Source: Vibrio chagasii
Lineage (GTDB): Bacteria > Pseudomonadota > Gammaproteobacteria > Enterobacterales > Vibrionaceae
Length of the DNA: 64,000 nucleotides
Reading direction: 5' to 3'
Assembly: GCF_024347355.1 (NCBI RefSeq)
Contig: NZ_AP025466.1
Coordinates: 496,001 to 560,000, forward strand
How positions within the stretch are numbered: position 1 is the stretch's first letter; the number at the start of each line of letters is the position of its first letter. A program made the translations under genes and the position numbers. Below are positions 28,366-38,300 of this stretch, piece by piece. Under the pieces are notes generated by a model. The model worked only from the letters and a program-made list of their open reading frames with translations. It did no database searches and was not told where the DNA came from.

Positions 28366-28382
28366 ACTGTTACTGACAAGGT

Positions 28383-29393
28383 TTAGCGCTTAACTATTGG
28401 CTGTAAACCCAACACCGATCTCTCTTTGGAGTTGCTCGTTGGCTTGGCTGCTTGCCCGTCTTTACTACGCTTTTTAGCTAACAAGGTATTAGTGATGCTC
28501 GCAGCAACAATCAGGTTAATACCAACCAACTGCTGAGTAGAAAATACATCATCAAAGAACACACCTTGCCACAACGCGCTAAACAACATGTTAGTGAAAA
28601 TTAGTGGCGCCAGTTGAGAGCCACTCTCTGCAAGCTTATAAGCCTTTGAGCGGAAGATCTGTGTATTAACAGTACATAGCGCTAATCCAAATGCCCCGAT
28701 TCCAATCCAGCCGATTTGGTCAACCGTCTTTAAAATATTAAGAATGCCTGAGTCAGCCTGAACTCCAGAAAAGCCTTGTACTGAGGTGAACACCAACATC
28801 GGGATAACCAGTATTGCCGCAACTAAAAATGTCCAAGCATTGAGCTCTGCAGGTGTGAGACTAGTCTTAGAGGCACGATATAAACTCACTTGTGACGCTG
28901 AGTTGAATACTCCAGCCAGCAAACCAAGCAGCAATTCAGGCCTCAAGAACTCAGAGCCAAATTTAAACTGTGACCAATCCCCTGCCATCATCACAACACC
29001 AACAAAGGTTATCGCTAAACAGAATACGGTTGTTCCATGAACCTTGGTTCCAAACATTAACTTTTCTAACAACGGTATAAACAAAGGGCCAGTACTGAAT
29101 AGCACCACACCTTCTACCAACGTTAAGGTTTGTAACGACGTAAGAAAACACCACTGACATGCCACCATAAATATCGCCCGCATCACCAATGGCTTCCACA
29201 TACCTCCCGTCGGCCTACTAATTTTAGAAAAGATAAGAAACAAGAATAAGAGCAGGCTAGGCAACAAAAAACGAACAAAGCTCAGTAACGAAATAGGCAT
29301 CGCTTCCGATAGATACTTCGCCACTAAACCGCTTAAAGACAAACTGAATGTCGACAACAACATGAAAGTCGTCGCCTTGGTAATATCAGACAT
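28383..29393 (-). CDS. DMT-superfamily (EamA) transporter
   Basis: The protein of about 336 residues has ten hydrophobic helices arranged as two EamA repeats. The motif SFVRFLLPSL... in helix 2-3 and the second repeat (TPAELNAWTFLVAA...) fit drug/metabolite exporters, often of amino acids or their derivatives. The frame extends to a GTG at 29402, but ATG 29393 follows AGGAGG at the right distance. It is divergent from a LysR gene that may control it. Confidence 0.85.
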   Translation of the reverse strand: MSDITKATTFMLLSTFSLSLSGLVAKYLSEAMPISLLSFVRFLLPSLLLFLFLIFSKISRPTGGMWKPLVMRAIFMVACQWCFLTSLQTLTLVEGVVLFSTGPLFIPLLEKLMFGTKVHGTTVFCLAITFVGVVMMAGDWSQFKFGSEFLRPELLLGLLAGVFNSASQVSLYRASKTSLTPAELNAWTFLVAAILVIPMLVFTSVQGFSGVQADSGILNILKTVDQIGWIGIGAFGLALCTVNTQIFRSKAYKLAESGSQLAPLIFTNMLFSALWQGVFFDDVFSTQQLVGINLIVAASITNTLLAKKRSKDGQAAKPTSNSKERSVLGLQPIVKR

Positions 29394-29484
29394 AATTATC
29401 ACCTCCTATGCTGTCTATTTTAGAAGCGTGACGTCATTAAAAATAGCGAGTAATATTAACCATAACTGTAAGGAAAACTTACCA

Positions 29485-30411
29485 ATGAAAAAGCTCGTTT
29501 CGCTTAAATCCGTTTACGCTTTCATTGCTGTCGCAGAGACAGGCAGCATGACCGATGCCGCTCGTGTATTGTATGTCAGCCACTCTGCGGTAAGCCAAGC
29601 CATCAAGTCCTTAGAACAGCAGGTCAATAAGCCTCTATTTCAGCGAGTAGGTCGTCGTGTTGTTCTAAATGCCGCAGGTAAACGCTACTATCGCAAAGTT
29701 GCTCCCGCACTGGAGCAAGTGATAGAAGCCACTGAAGAGCTAGCAAGGACGCCTAATGACCATCGCATCACACTCAACATGGTAAATTCGCTCGCCATGC
29801 ACTGGTGGATCCCTCGAGTCCCTGACTTTCAATCGTTTGCTCCCTCACTTGATATTCGAATTTCAACACTAACAGGCCCTTTCGATATTGAACAAGAAGG
29901 GGTTGATATTGCTCTTGTACATGGCAAGTCCAATGAGTGGGAGCGGTATTACAGCGAAAAACTGGGCGATGATGATCTGGTGTTGGTGTGTAGCCCTGCG
30001 CTCCTCAAAAGTAATGAGAATTTAAGCGTCAAAAAGCTTGTTGAGCAAAACTCCACGATTGGTGTCTTTAACCCAAGGCGAAAACACGACTGGCAAGTGT
30101 GGTGTGATCATTACCAAATCCCGATGCCAAATTTTCACAGCAACCTAACGTTTGATGTGTCGATTCAAGCGGTACAAGCCGCGATTCGTTCACTAGGTGT
30201 ATTAGTCACCCATCGCTTGTTTGTAAAAGATGACATTAGCCACGGCATGCTAGTTGAGCTTGGTGCCCCCGTTGCTAACCCACATCAAGATTTCTATTTT
30301 GTTTGCCCAAAAAACAAGTTAAAACAAGAAAGTGTGCTACAACTGAGAACATGGTTAAGACATGAATTTGCCAATTCAGACATGACACTTAGCGATACAA
30401 CACAAGATTAG
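29485..30411 (+). CDS. LysR-family transcriptional regulator (GcvA-like)
   Basis: The 308-residue protein has the HTH at residues about 5-62 (TGSMTDAARVLYVSHSAVSQ) and an effector domain of the GcvA/AmpR subgroup. The open frame begins at 29362 inside the divergent DMT gene, but ATG 29485 with AAGGA upstream is the natural start. Divergence from the DMT transporter suggests that it controls that gene. Confidence 0.88.
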   Translation: MKKLVSLKSVYAFIAVAETGSMTDAARVLYVSHSAVSQAIKSLEQQVNKPLFQRVGRRVVLNAAGKRYYRKVAPALEQVIEATEELARTPNDHRITLNMVNSLAMHWWIPRVPDFQSFAPSLDIRISTLTGPFDIEQEGVDIALVHGKSNEWERYYSEKLGDDDLVLVCSPALLKSNENLSVKKLVEQNSTIGVFNPRRKHDWQVWCDHYQIPMPNFHSNLTFDVSIQAVQAAIRSLGVLVTHRLFVKDDISHGMLVELGAPVANPHQDFYFVCPKNKLKQESVLQLRTWLRHEFANSDMTLSDTTQD

Positions 30412-30456
30412 AATAACGACAACGTCCACTAGAACCGTTACTTACAAGAGGCCATT

Positions 30457-30777
30457 ATGATCATTACCACCACACAATCTGTCGAAGGCAAACGCATTGT
30501 CGACTACAAAGGAGTTATTGCCGGAGAAGCTATCTTAGGGGTGAACGTATTCAAGGATATATTTTCTGGCATTCGTGATTTTGTTGGTGGGCGCTCTGGC
30601 ACCTACGAAAAGGAACTCGAAAAAGCCCGTAACTATGCATTCAAAGAGCTGGAACAGAAAGCCATTGAAGCTGGTGCAAATGCAGTGGTCGGTGTCGATA
30701 TTGATTACGAAGTACTTGGAACAGGTAACGGCATGCTAATGGTATCAGCCAGCGGCACAGCGGTAGTAGTGGCTTAA
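30457..30777 (+). CDS. YbjQ family protein (putative heavy-metal-binding domain)
   Basis: The 106-residue protein matches the small YbjQ/DUF74 family, which forms pentameric beta-alpha rings. Typical segments are [20 protein letters not shown], the [20 protein letters not shown] helix and [12 protein letters not shown]. The function is unknown in all bacteria. AGAGG precedes ATG 30457. It is followed by a strong terminator and sits 45 bases after the LysR gene. Confidence 0.88.
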   Translation: MIITTTQSVEGKRIVDYKGVIAGEAILGVNVFKDIFSGIRDFVGGRSGTYEKELEKARNYAFKELEQKAIEAGANAVVGVDIDYEVLGTGNGMLMVSASGTAVVVA

Positions 30778-30803
30778 TTACTCGCTAAGTCGTGATTACC
30801 TAT

Positions 30804-30845
30804 AAAAACGCCCCTTAGCTAAATCACTAGCTAAAGGGCGTTTTT
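30804..30845. terminator. Terminator between ybjQ-like gene and M23 peptidase gene
   Basis: AAAAACGCCC...TTAGCT and AGCTAAAGGGCGTTTTT form a long stem (one bulge) with A- and T-tracts on both sides. Confidence 0.88.
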
Positions 30846-30876
30846 GTATGCGTTGCTAGGTTAGGTTTGAATATCT

Positions 30877-32133
30877 CTAACTCGCACGGCCTGCTGGCTC
30901 AGAGATCATGGCATCAAAAGAAGCGATTCGAGCCAAGAACTCTTTTCTATCTTTAGGCATAATCGAACTTGCCATCGGTAAATTCGCCTTCATCGCATCC
31001 ACGGCTCGACCACGAACCAACACCTCAAAATGCAAGTGAGGACCAGTGATACGCCCCGTTGCACCCGATAGCGCAATTTTCTGACCTCGTTTAATTTGCT
31101 GCCCTTTCTTAACTAAAAAGCGGCTCAAATGAAGATAACGAGTGGTGTATACGCTGTTGTGTTCAATCACCAAGTATTTCCCGGCATAAGGATGGTCGCG
31201 CAGCGCGACAACCCGGCCGTCACCCGTTGAATATACCGGGGCGCCCACTGGCGTCGCAAAGTCAGTACCATTGTGCGGCGAGATTCGGCCTGTCACAGGA
31301 TGTCTTCGTTTCGGGTTGAACGATGAGGTAATTCTTCGGAACTTTCTGTCAACAGGGTATCTATCGAAGGCTTGTTCTAGGCTATTGCCTTCTCTATCGT
31401 AGAAAAGACCATCATGCGCCAAAAACGCTGCTACTTCTCGGTTTCTTAATTGAATTGAGATGCCTTGAACTTCTGTTTTTCCCGTTAAGTGGTTGTCTGT
31501 GTACTGCTCTTTTACCAGTACATTAAAGCTGTCACCGGCTCTAAGCTCACGAGCGAAGTTAACTTTATCTTTCAGCGTACGAGTAATATTGGCAATCTGA
31601 GCTGTTGTAAGCCCAACTTTGTATGCCGATGTTGAAAAGCTACCATGAACACTGCCCGCGTAGAGTTTTTCTCTCCATTCGCCTGGTATCTCGTGGAATT
31701 TATAGGTGAAGCTCCCATCATCATTTCGAGTAAAGGCAGCTTGCTCAACCAGACTTTCGTGGAACACCAACTCAACAAGCTGTTTGGAGTCACTATCTAA
31801 AAGCAACTCTAAGTGGTCACCGGGTTTTATGGTATCGAGTTTCAAGGATTCAAGATCCGCTTCCATTACTTTATGAACTGTTTCATAAGGCAGATTCCAC
31901 GATTCGAATATGTTACTCAGTGTATCCCCTACTTTTACAAAGTAGTGAATTTTGATCAATGAGCTCGAATTAGCTTGTGGGTGCGCCTGTTCCTCACCGT
32001 CCATGTGTAGTTCTTGATAAGGCGTTACTTTTATTGAAATTTCTTTTTCCGGCTCCGGATGGAAAGAGAGCAATGCGGCAAGTGAAAATGCACTGATAGC
32101 GACAAAAATCAGGCTAATGCGGAGGTACTTCAT
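30877..32133 (-). CDS. M23-family peptidoglycan endopeptidase, ShyB-like
   Basis: The 418-residue protein has an N-terminal membrane anchor (about 5-24), a LysM-like domain (KVGDTLSNIFESWNL...), an OapA-like middle region and a C-terminal LytM/M23 domain. The zinc motifs HNGTDF and HLHFEV are complete, so it should be an active D,D-endopeptidase cutting cross-links in the periplasm. V. cholerae has three relatives (ShyA, ShyB, ShyC); ShyB is the one repressed by Zur and made in zinc starvation. A very good Zur-box match lies 36 bases upstream of the start here, which makes ShyB the best assignment. Confidence 0.85.
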   Translation of the reverse strand: MKYLRISLIFVAISAFSLAALLSFHPEPEKEISIKVTPYQELHMDGEEQAHPQANSSSLIKIHYFVKVGDTLSNIFESWNLPYETVHKVMEADLESLKLDTIKPGDHLELLLDSDSKQLVELVFHESLVEQAAFTRNDDGSFTYKFHEIPGEWREKLYAGSVHGSFSTSAYKVGLTTAQIANITRTLKDKVNFARELRAGDSFNVLVKEQYTDNHLTGKTEVQGISIQLRNREVAAFLAHDGLFYDREGNSLEQAFDRYPVDRKFRRITSSFNPKRRHPVTGRISPHNGTDFATPVGAPVYSTGDGRVVALRDHPYAGKYLVIEHNSVYTTRYLHLSRFLVKKGQQIKRGQKIALSGATGRITGPHLHFEVLVRGRAVDAMKANLPMASSIMPKDRKEFLARIASFDAMISEPAGRAS

Positions 32134-32168
32134 AAATTACTTAGCAGTTATAACAAGGAACTTGAAAG

Positions 32169-32183
32169 TGTTATAACATAACA
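32169..32183 (-). promoter_or_regulatory. Zur box upstream of the M23 endopeptidase
   Basis: TGTTATAACATAACA matches the gammaproteobacterial Zur core TGTTATANTATAACA at all but one defined position; the flanking GAAA on the left fits the extended consensus. The site lies 36-50 bases upstream of the start codon, where it would overlap the promoter. Confidence 0.75.
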
Positions 32184-32277
32184 ATCAATTCAAAAAAACA
32201 AACGAAAGTTAAGAAACCGTTCTTTATAAAGCATAAAAGTATGGTGGGCTTAAGAAACCCACCATACCATCAAACAT

Positions 32278-33117
32278 TTATTCTTCACGAAGCGCCTCAA
32301 AACGCTCTAAGCCTCGAAGCATTTCGAAGTCTGGCTCTTCAGCCAACAACTCTCGCATTGAGCCGCTGGCTTCGACGGAACGTTCTAAATCATCAATCGC
32401 TTGCCCTTCTGCTCCCAACCTAGCGTAAGCACACGCCCGCTGATATAAAGCATGAGCATTCTGGTCATCCACCTCTAACACACGATTACATAAGCTCATC
32501 GCCCAATGGTATTCCTGAATCTCCATCGCTGCGTCCGCTTTGTATGTCAATGCTTCTAAGTCCCCAGGACGAACCTTCAAAATCTCATCATAGATTTCAA
32601 TTTTCTGTTCCGCGGTTTGAGCATTTTGCGCCCTCAACCATAGATTGTGGATCTCATTGATGATTTCGATTTCTCGGTTGTTCTCTGAAATGATTCTTGT
32701 TTTACGCTTCAGGTCTCTCTCAAGCACGTTGAACTTTTTCTCATATTCTTGAGCGATAGTATTGAGTCGTTGATCTGCCATCTCTTTGGTAGTGTGTTTT
32801 AGCTCTTTGAGCGATTGCCAACCCACTAAGGCGATTAAAGACGCTACGCCTGCAATGATGTAGAAGAAATAGGTAACGGTGACATTGGCATAATTGAGTG
32901 ACTTATCCGCCACAGCGAGCTCGCGATCCGTCATCTGAATGGTGAGACGCCTTTCAAGATCCTGCTGCTCGATTCTCAGTTGCTTCAACTCATCCAAGAT
33001 ATAGCGTTCCATCAATGGTCTATCCAAATACTCTTTCTCAGAGTACTTAACTTCTTCGCTTGCAAAACTCATTGTGCTGAACACTGAGATAACTGCAATC
33101 AATAAGATTCGAAGCAT
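32278..33117 (-). CDS. Membrane-anchored TPR protein with coiled coil
   Basis: The 279-residue protein has a signal peptide (1-20), a charged helical segment (25-65), one membrane helix (about 80-100), a coiled coil (about 105-150) and TPR repeats from about 165 to 260 (ALTYKADAAMEIQEYHWAMS; ALYQRACAYARLGAEGQAID). TPR parts mediate protein contacts and here probably lie in the cytosol. The start has AAGGAG 8 bases upstream. No partner is evident from the neighbours, and the function is unknown. Confidence 0.75.
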   Translation of the reverse strand: MLRILLIAVISVFSTMSFASEEVKYSEKEYLDRPLMERYILDELKQLRIEQQDLERRLTIQMTDRELAVADKSLNYANVTVTYFFYIIAGVASLIALVGWQSLKELKHTTKEMADQRLNTIAQEYEKKFNVLERDLKRKTRIISENNREIEIINEIHNLWLRAQNAQTAEQKIEIYDEILKVRPGDLEALTYKADAAMEIQEYHWAMSLCNRVLEVDDQNAHALYQRACAYARLGAEGQAIDDLERSVEASGSMRELLAEEPDFEMLRGLERFEALREE

Positions 33118-33393
33118 TATACACTCCTTATATATTTATCTTTAACCTAACTGTATCTCGTAATAGGCATACAAGCTAGGAAGTGGGCAAGTTTGCCTTA
33201 TCCATATTGGAATTAACACTCTAAAACATCATTGATAATTATAAAACACCTGAAGCAACATCATTAATTTCTAAATTATAAAAATACCAAGTAATACTGT
33301 TCTATATAATTAATTCGCGATGCGAATATAGAGTCATTTGATTTATTGCATCGAGGTGAAACTTATATTAATAACGATCAGAGCGAGGTTAAT

Positions 33394-33909
33394 TTGAATA
33401 ATCCAAGATACGATTTAGTAAGCCGTGTACTGCACTGGGTAATGGCTTCAGTAATCATTTATGCCACAATCGCAGGTTATGTGATGCACTATGTGACCAG
33501 TCATCCAGAGCTGTTTTCATTCTTATCAGTGCTTAACATGTCATTGGCGACCGTTGCGACGCCATTGCTCGTGGTTCGTTATATCTGGAGTCACTTTCGC
33601 TCTTCTCCAACCATGCCAACATCAATACCAGAGGGGCAAAAGTGTGTGGCTAAGCTTGCTCACTCTTTGATGTACCTCGCCATGTTTATGGTGTTCAGTA
33701 CAGGCTATTTGATGCTGGAACAACCTTACTCATTATTCTGGTTAACCACTGTCGAAAACCTAATTACCAACCCAGCAATCAACAGCTTCTTCTTTTATTT
33801 ACATCATGTCAGTTGTATTGCCCTAGCTTGTTTGATTGTTTTACATATTAGCGCAGCACTTAAACACCACTTTGTCTCTAAGAACTATGTATTAAAAATG
33901 ATGATTTAA
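33394..33909 (+). CDS. Cytochrome b561
   Basis: The protein of about 171 residues is a four-helix di-haem b-type cytochrome (CybB family). The N-terminal haem His in RVLHWVMASVI, the second helix pair and the C-terminal histidines (FYLHHVSC and LHISAALKHHF) are present. No ATG occurs at the right place: the frame opens with TTG at 33346, and TTG 33394 with GAGG 5 bases upstream is the most likely start. It passes electrons from ubiquinol to periplasmic acceptors such as superoxide in E. coli CybB. An IS element has landed 43 bases after the stop. Confidence 0.85.
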   Translation: MNNPRYDLVSRVLHWVMASVIIYATIAGYVMHYVTSHPELFSFLSVLNMSLATVATPLLVVRYIWSHFRSSPTMPTSIPEGQKCVAKLAHSLMYLAMFMVFSTGYLMLEQPYSLFWLTTVENLITNPAINSFFFYLHHVSCIALACLIVLHISAALKHHFVSKNYVLKMMI

Positions 33910-33956
33910 ATAATACTGTGAGACTTTGGACTTAAAGCTCGACCAAAAAAAAAGGT

Positions 33957-35150
33957 TCATCGCGGCTTTCCGGGGAAAGCCGCTTTTATCTTCAAGAAGA
34001 AGTAGTCTGTATCTCGATACCCATATCCCATTCGCTTGATTAGCTTTATCTTGTTGTTTATCCCTTCCAATGTGCAGGTGTTAAGCGGATAACTCGCAGA
34101 TGCGATAATGCCGTGAAGATAAGGCCTTAGTTTTCGTGCGAACTCTTTCAATGGCTTAATTCCACTCTCTTGTACTTGTGCCCACCACGCCTCCCAGAGC
34201 CCTTTAGCATGTACTTCTGATTCACAATACCAAAGCTCTTTGAGTTGTGCTCCGAGTATATAAGTGGTCATTAAGTCCTTATTGATATTCAATATTTCGG
34301 TAAGATAGCTGTTTTGCTGTGTATTCAAATTACCCCTGTTTTTTAGCAACACCCAGCGTGAGCGCTTGATCCATTGCCTCGCTTTTTTATCTTGCTTGAG
34401 TTTGTTGGCTTGGTCGACTCTGACTCTATCCATCACCTCTCGACCGAACTTAGCAACAACATGGAATAAGTCGTAAACGATTTTTGCGTTCGGACAGTGT
34501 GCTTTAACTTCAAGATCAAAAGCCGTATTCATGTCCATTGCGACCGCTTCGATATTATTGCCATGCTTGCCTAGTTGCTCGAAGAACGGCCGTATGTCCT
34601 TACGGCTTCGGCCTAACCCTATCCAAATGACTTGGTGTGTCTTAGCGTCAGCGATGACCGTGGCATATCGATGCCCTTTAAAGATGGCGAACTCGTCCAT
34701 GACGAGTTGCCTTAGCTCCTCCCATTTCACTGGCGGTACCACTTTTCTAAGTCGGGATTTATCTATCTCTTTAATGGTGTGCCAATGAACGTTCGTTAAC
34801 CGGGAGATATGCTTAATAGGAAGAAGAGGCAGTAATTGTTCTATATAGCTTCTTAAGCGCTTCGTTATACGAGCATAAGGCTCCAACCAAGATAGAGATT
34901 CTGTTTTTATGCCACACTCACGGCACTTGATTCTTCGCGTTTGAACAGAAAGAACAACAGGAACACCGAGCAACATGGCTTCTTTTACATGACGCCATTG
35001 ATACTCATGAATAGCCTCGGCCTCGAGACCACAAAGGCACTTAGCCTCAGAGTTCGGTTCAAGAGTCAGGGTAATAAGTGATGCTGTCTGGTGAGACTTT
35101 ACGACTTGAAAGCCTTCCCAGAATGAAGATAGGAAAGTATGATTCGGCAT
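33957..35150 (-). CDS. ISL3-family transposase
   Basis: The 397-residue transposase has an N-terminal zinc-finger-like domain (CLCGLEA and RRIKCRECG), a HTH region around residues 95-140 and a DDE catalytic domain. The segments VMDEFAIFKGHRYATVIAD, VAMDMNTAF and the C-terminal NTCTLEGINNKIKLIKR fit the ISL3 (DDE_Tnp_ISL3) family with its catalytic D, D and E. The gene is intact and the element may still be active. Confidence 0.95.
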   Translation of the reverse strand: MPNHTFLSSFWEGFQVVKSHQTASLITLTLEPNSEAKCLCGLEAEAIHEYQWRHVKEAMLLGVPVVLSVQTRRIKCRECGIKTESLSWLEPYARITKRLRSYIEQLLPLLPIKHISRLTNVHWHTIKEIDKSRLRKVVPPVKWEELRQLVMDEFAIFKGHRYATVIADAKTHQVIWIGLGRSRKDIRPFFEQLGKHGNNIEAVAMDMNTAFDLEVKAHCPNAKIVYDLFHVVAKFGREVMDRVRVDQANKLKQDKKARQWIKRSRWVLLKNRGNLNTQQNSYLTEILNINKDLMTTYILGAQLKELWYCESEVHAKGLWEAWWAQVQESGIKPLKEFARKLRPYLHGIIASASYPLNTCTLEGINNKIKLIKRMGYGYRDTDYFFLKIKAAFPGKPR

Positions 35151-35151
35151 G

Positions 35152-35213
35152 AAAACGGTAGTTTGTGTATGATTTTTGTTTGGCGACTAAACCATATCAC
35201 TTACTACCGTTTT
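35152..35213 (-). promoter_or_regulatory. Leader inverted repeat in front of the ISL3 transposase
   Basis: AAAACGGTAGT (35152-35162) and ACTACCGTTTT (35203-35213) pair perfectly over 11 bp. In the transcript the 3' arm ends one base before the start codon (35150), so the hairpin could hide the translation start or act on read-through transcripts. Confidence 0.55.
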
Positions 35214-35246
35214 TGTTTTTAGTTCCCGCTAATCCGCGATGAACCT

Positions 35247-35281
35247 AAAAAAAGCCTTTAACCACGATAGCTAAAGGCTTT
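35247..35281 (-). terminator. Terminator of the hybrid kinase operon (next to ISL3 insertion)
   Basis: AAAGCCTTTA and TAAAGGCTTT form a 10-bp stem; the A7 run at 35247-35253 is its T-tract in the minus direction. The ISL3 element inserted directly at that tract. Confidence 0.8.
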
Positions 35282-35305
35282 GAATACTAGCAAAAGGCTT
35301 TGGTT

Positions 35306-38300
35306 CTATGGCTGTAAAGCGCTGAGCACCTCAGTGGCACCTTCAAAATCGTAACTCTCTAGCAATCTCAGCACCTCTTTTAAAGCACTCGAGTCAGGGT
35401 GTTCAATGAGTAACTCCGAAACGTATTGAGTCGCATCGTTATCGTAAGCCTCGAGAAGAGATAGCAGCTTAGCGATTTGCTCAGGAGCAACCTCAGAACA
35501 GTCCGAAGTATCATCTGAACCTCTATCTGCTGTAGTTGCGCATGGTTTGCCAAAATCGCGCTCGACCGCTTCAATTAACTCCGTTAAGCCAATTTCGCCA
35601 TGCTTAAGATCTTGCTCCACGCATATCCTATTGTGAGCTCGACTTTCTAAGTCACTGAGTAATTCAGCGAGCCTCTGCCCGCCAATTGAAGCCGCCATAC
35701 TTTTTAGGGTGTGTAGATTCCGCTCTAACGTCACCCACTCTTCTTGCGCTAGATTATCGAACGCCTCAGACAACATCGATGGCGCCCCTTGGCAGAACCT
35801 ATCCAACACCTTATTTTGCAAGGATGTATCGCTATTAGTGAGCTGCTCAAATCGAGCTTGTGAGAAAATAGGCAAGCCAGAGTTGTCAGAAACTGATTCA
35901 TCAACTAATTTAGGCGCAGATGCTTGCCCCTCAAAGTATACCTCTGGAACGATATACTTTGAGATCAAAGACGTCGCTTTATCAATAATGATCGGCTTAT
36001 CCAAGAAGTCCGTTACGCCTGCGTCCCTCGCTCTCTGTTTTGCATCACTAAACACGTTGGCCGACATCGCAATAATAGGCACAGTTTTATTGAATTCACG
36101 GATCAACCTTGTAGCCTCAAACCCATCCATAATTGGTATTTGCAGATCCATAAAGATCATTTCATAGTCATTATTCTGCGCCAACGCTAATGCCTCTTTT
36201 CCGTTTTCGGCAAGGTCGGCATCTAACTTAGATCGACTGAAGAAGGCCAATGCAAGATCTTGGTTTAGCTCATTATCTTCCACCAGCAGTATCCTCTGCC
36301 CTTTAAACTCTATCTGATAATCCAATTGCAATTCTTGAGCTTTAAACTTAGCGAGTTCTTCATCCGTCGACCTTGCAAGTGTCACAATAAAAGAAAACTC
36401 ACTGCCTTGCCCAAACTCACTCTCAACCGTAATTTGGCTACCCATCGCGTTAACAAGTTTCTGGCTAATATTGAGCCCTAGCCCTGTGCCACCAAACCTG
36501 CGCGTTGTTGTGGTGTCTGCTTGGCTAAACGCTTGAAATAGTTTGTGGAGGTTCTCATCGGAGATCCCAATACCGGTATCCACAACGCTGACCCTCATGG
36601 TCAAGTTGTTATCATTCGATTCCATTACATCGACGGTTAACGTGACGCTGCCTTTTTCGGTAAACTTAATCGCATTACCTATCAGGTTAAGTATCACTTG
36701 GAACAATCTGAGTGGGTCCCCCATAAGAGGGGTATCCAGTTCTGGGTCAACCGACATCGACAAGTTGAGCTGCTTTTCAGCAGCTTTCGATTCCATCAAC
36801 TCAATCACGTCTTGAAATGTCGTTAGTGCATTAAATGGAATATTATCGATAAACAACTGACCCGCTTCTATCTTGGACAAGTCTAAAATATCGTTGATTA
36901 TGCTTAACAGAGAGTGCCCAGAACGGTGCACTTTTTCGATATAGTTGCGGGCTGTAGGGTTAGAGATTTCCCCAATAGCTATATAAGACAAGCCAATAAT
37001 GGCATTCATTGGCGTTCTAATTTCATGGCTCATATTCGCCAAAAACTCTGATTTGGCCTGACTTGCGAGGTTTGCTCTCTCTTTCTCCTCTGCCAATTGC
37101 TCGTTAAGTCGCTTCATTTCAGAAATATCGAATGCCCAAAATAGCGTTGCGATTTCACCATCAAGCTCAAACAAGTAATAGCTAACAAGTGCGACAAAAC
37201 GAGTGCCATCTGACTTTCTAAGCACTAACTCTTTGTTCACGACTTTTCCGTTTAGCTTGAGCTCTTTATGAATGTCATCACGAACTTCGAGAGAATCATG
37301 AATAGCAACTACATCGATAGACGAGAGTTCCTTATTTTCAACGCCAAACAAGCGTTTTGCTGTGTCATTCGCATAACGACATTGCTCATCAGACACCACA
37401 GCAGCGGCAATTGGGGAACTATTCAGCATGTTATAGAGTTGGTCTTGTGCTTTTTTGAGTGCCTCTGTTGCTTGATTGGCTATGCTAATCTGCTTAGCGA
37501 GTTTTCGGTTCCAGAAGACAATCAGCAAAAAAATCACCAACGAAAAGGCGGAGATGGTGTAAACCAGATGATAGTCAACTCTTTCTATCGCTTTTGGTGC
37601 TGCCCACTTCGCTGATATCTTTTGATGCTCTTCTGCAGAGATCTTATCAATGGCTTTATTCAAAATAGAAAATAGAAGAGGTTCAGATTTGATCACATGT
37701 AAGGTCGGTGAAAGGAAAAAGTCGAGTCGGCCGATAATCCCAATATCTCGATGGCCAAATGAATCAATCAAATAGTTTAAGACATCGACCGTATCGATCA
37801 TTCCGTCTAAGCTTTGATCATCTAGCAAGTTCAACCCCTCTGCGGTTGAATCAACAAATACCCACTCAACGTTTGGATACTTCTTTACTATCGCCTCAGT
37901 ATTCGCTGCATTTCTTAAAATACCAATTTTCCATCCTGTCGCTTCATCGAGCACCAGACTGCTCACCTCTCGTCTTGATGCAAGTGCCAAACGGCTAGAA
38001 AACAGGCTATTTGCCGCTCTGACATGCTCTCCCAAGGAGCGATTTTCTTGCGCGGCAGAGACGAGTTCAACTTCTTGATGATCAACTAAACTTCGAGTCT
38101 CTGACCAATTCACCACATCAACATGTTCAATGTTCAAGCCTGTTTTCTGCGCGATGAGTTCCAGGTAATCATCAATCATACCGATGTACTCGCCAGTACT
38201 AGAAACAGCCTCATACGGGAGTGAATTAGGGTCGATACCGATTCGCACCGTTGGATTATTTTTAAGCCACTCCCTCTCCTCTTCACTTAGATTTAAGATC

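Larger units (their letters stand above)
33953..35246. mobile_element. Complete ISL3-family insertion sequence
   Basis: The element is about 1294 bp with terminal inverted repeats AGGTTCATCGCGG (left, from 33953) and the matching CCGCGATGAACCT (right, ending 35246); outside the first 13 bp they stay partly similar. One transposase gene fills most of it. The left end is flanked by eight A and the right end by seven A then G, so an 8-bp A-rich target duplication is plausible but cannot be proven in a homopolymer. The target is the A-tract of a terminator hairpin. Confidence 0.92.

Noticed and set aside
33945..35254. Clear 8-bp target duplication for ISL3
   Set aside because: Both flanks are A-runs (at least eight on the left, seven on the right), so a duplication cannot be distinguished from the homopolymer itself.
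35709..36167. 152-codon frame antisense to the hybrid kinase gene
   Set aside because: Shadow frame; Ser/Cys/Leu-rich reverse translation.
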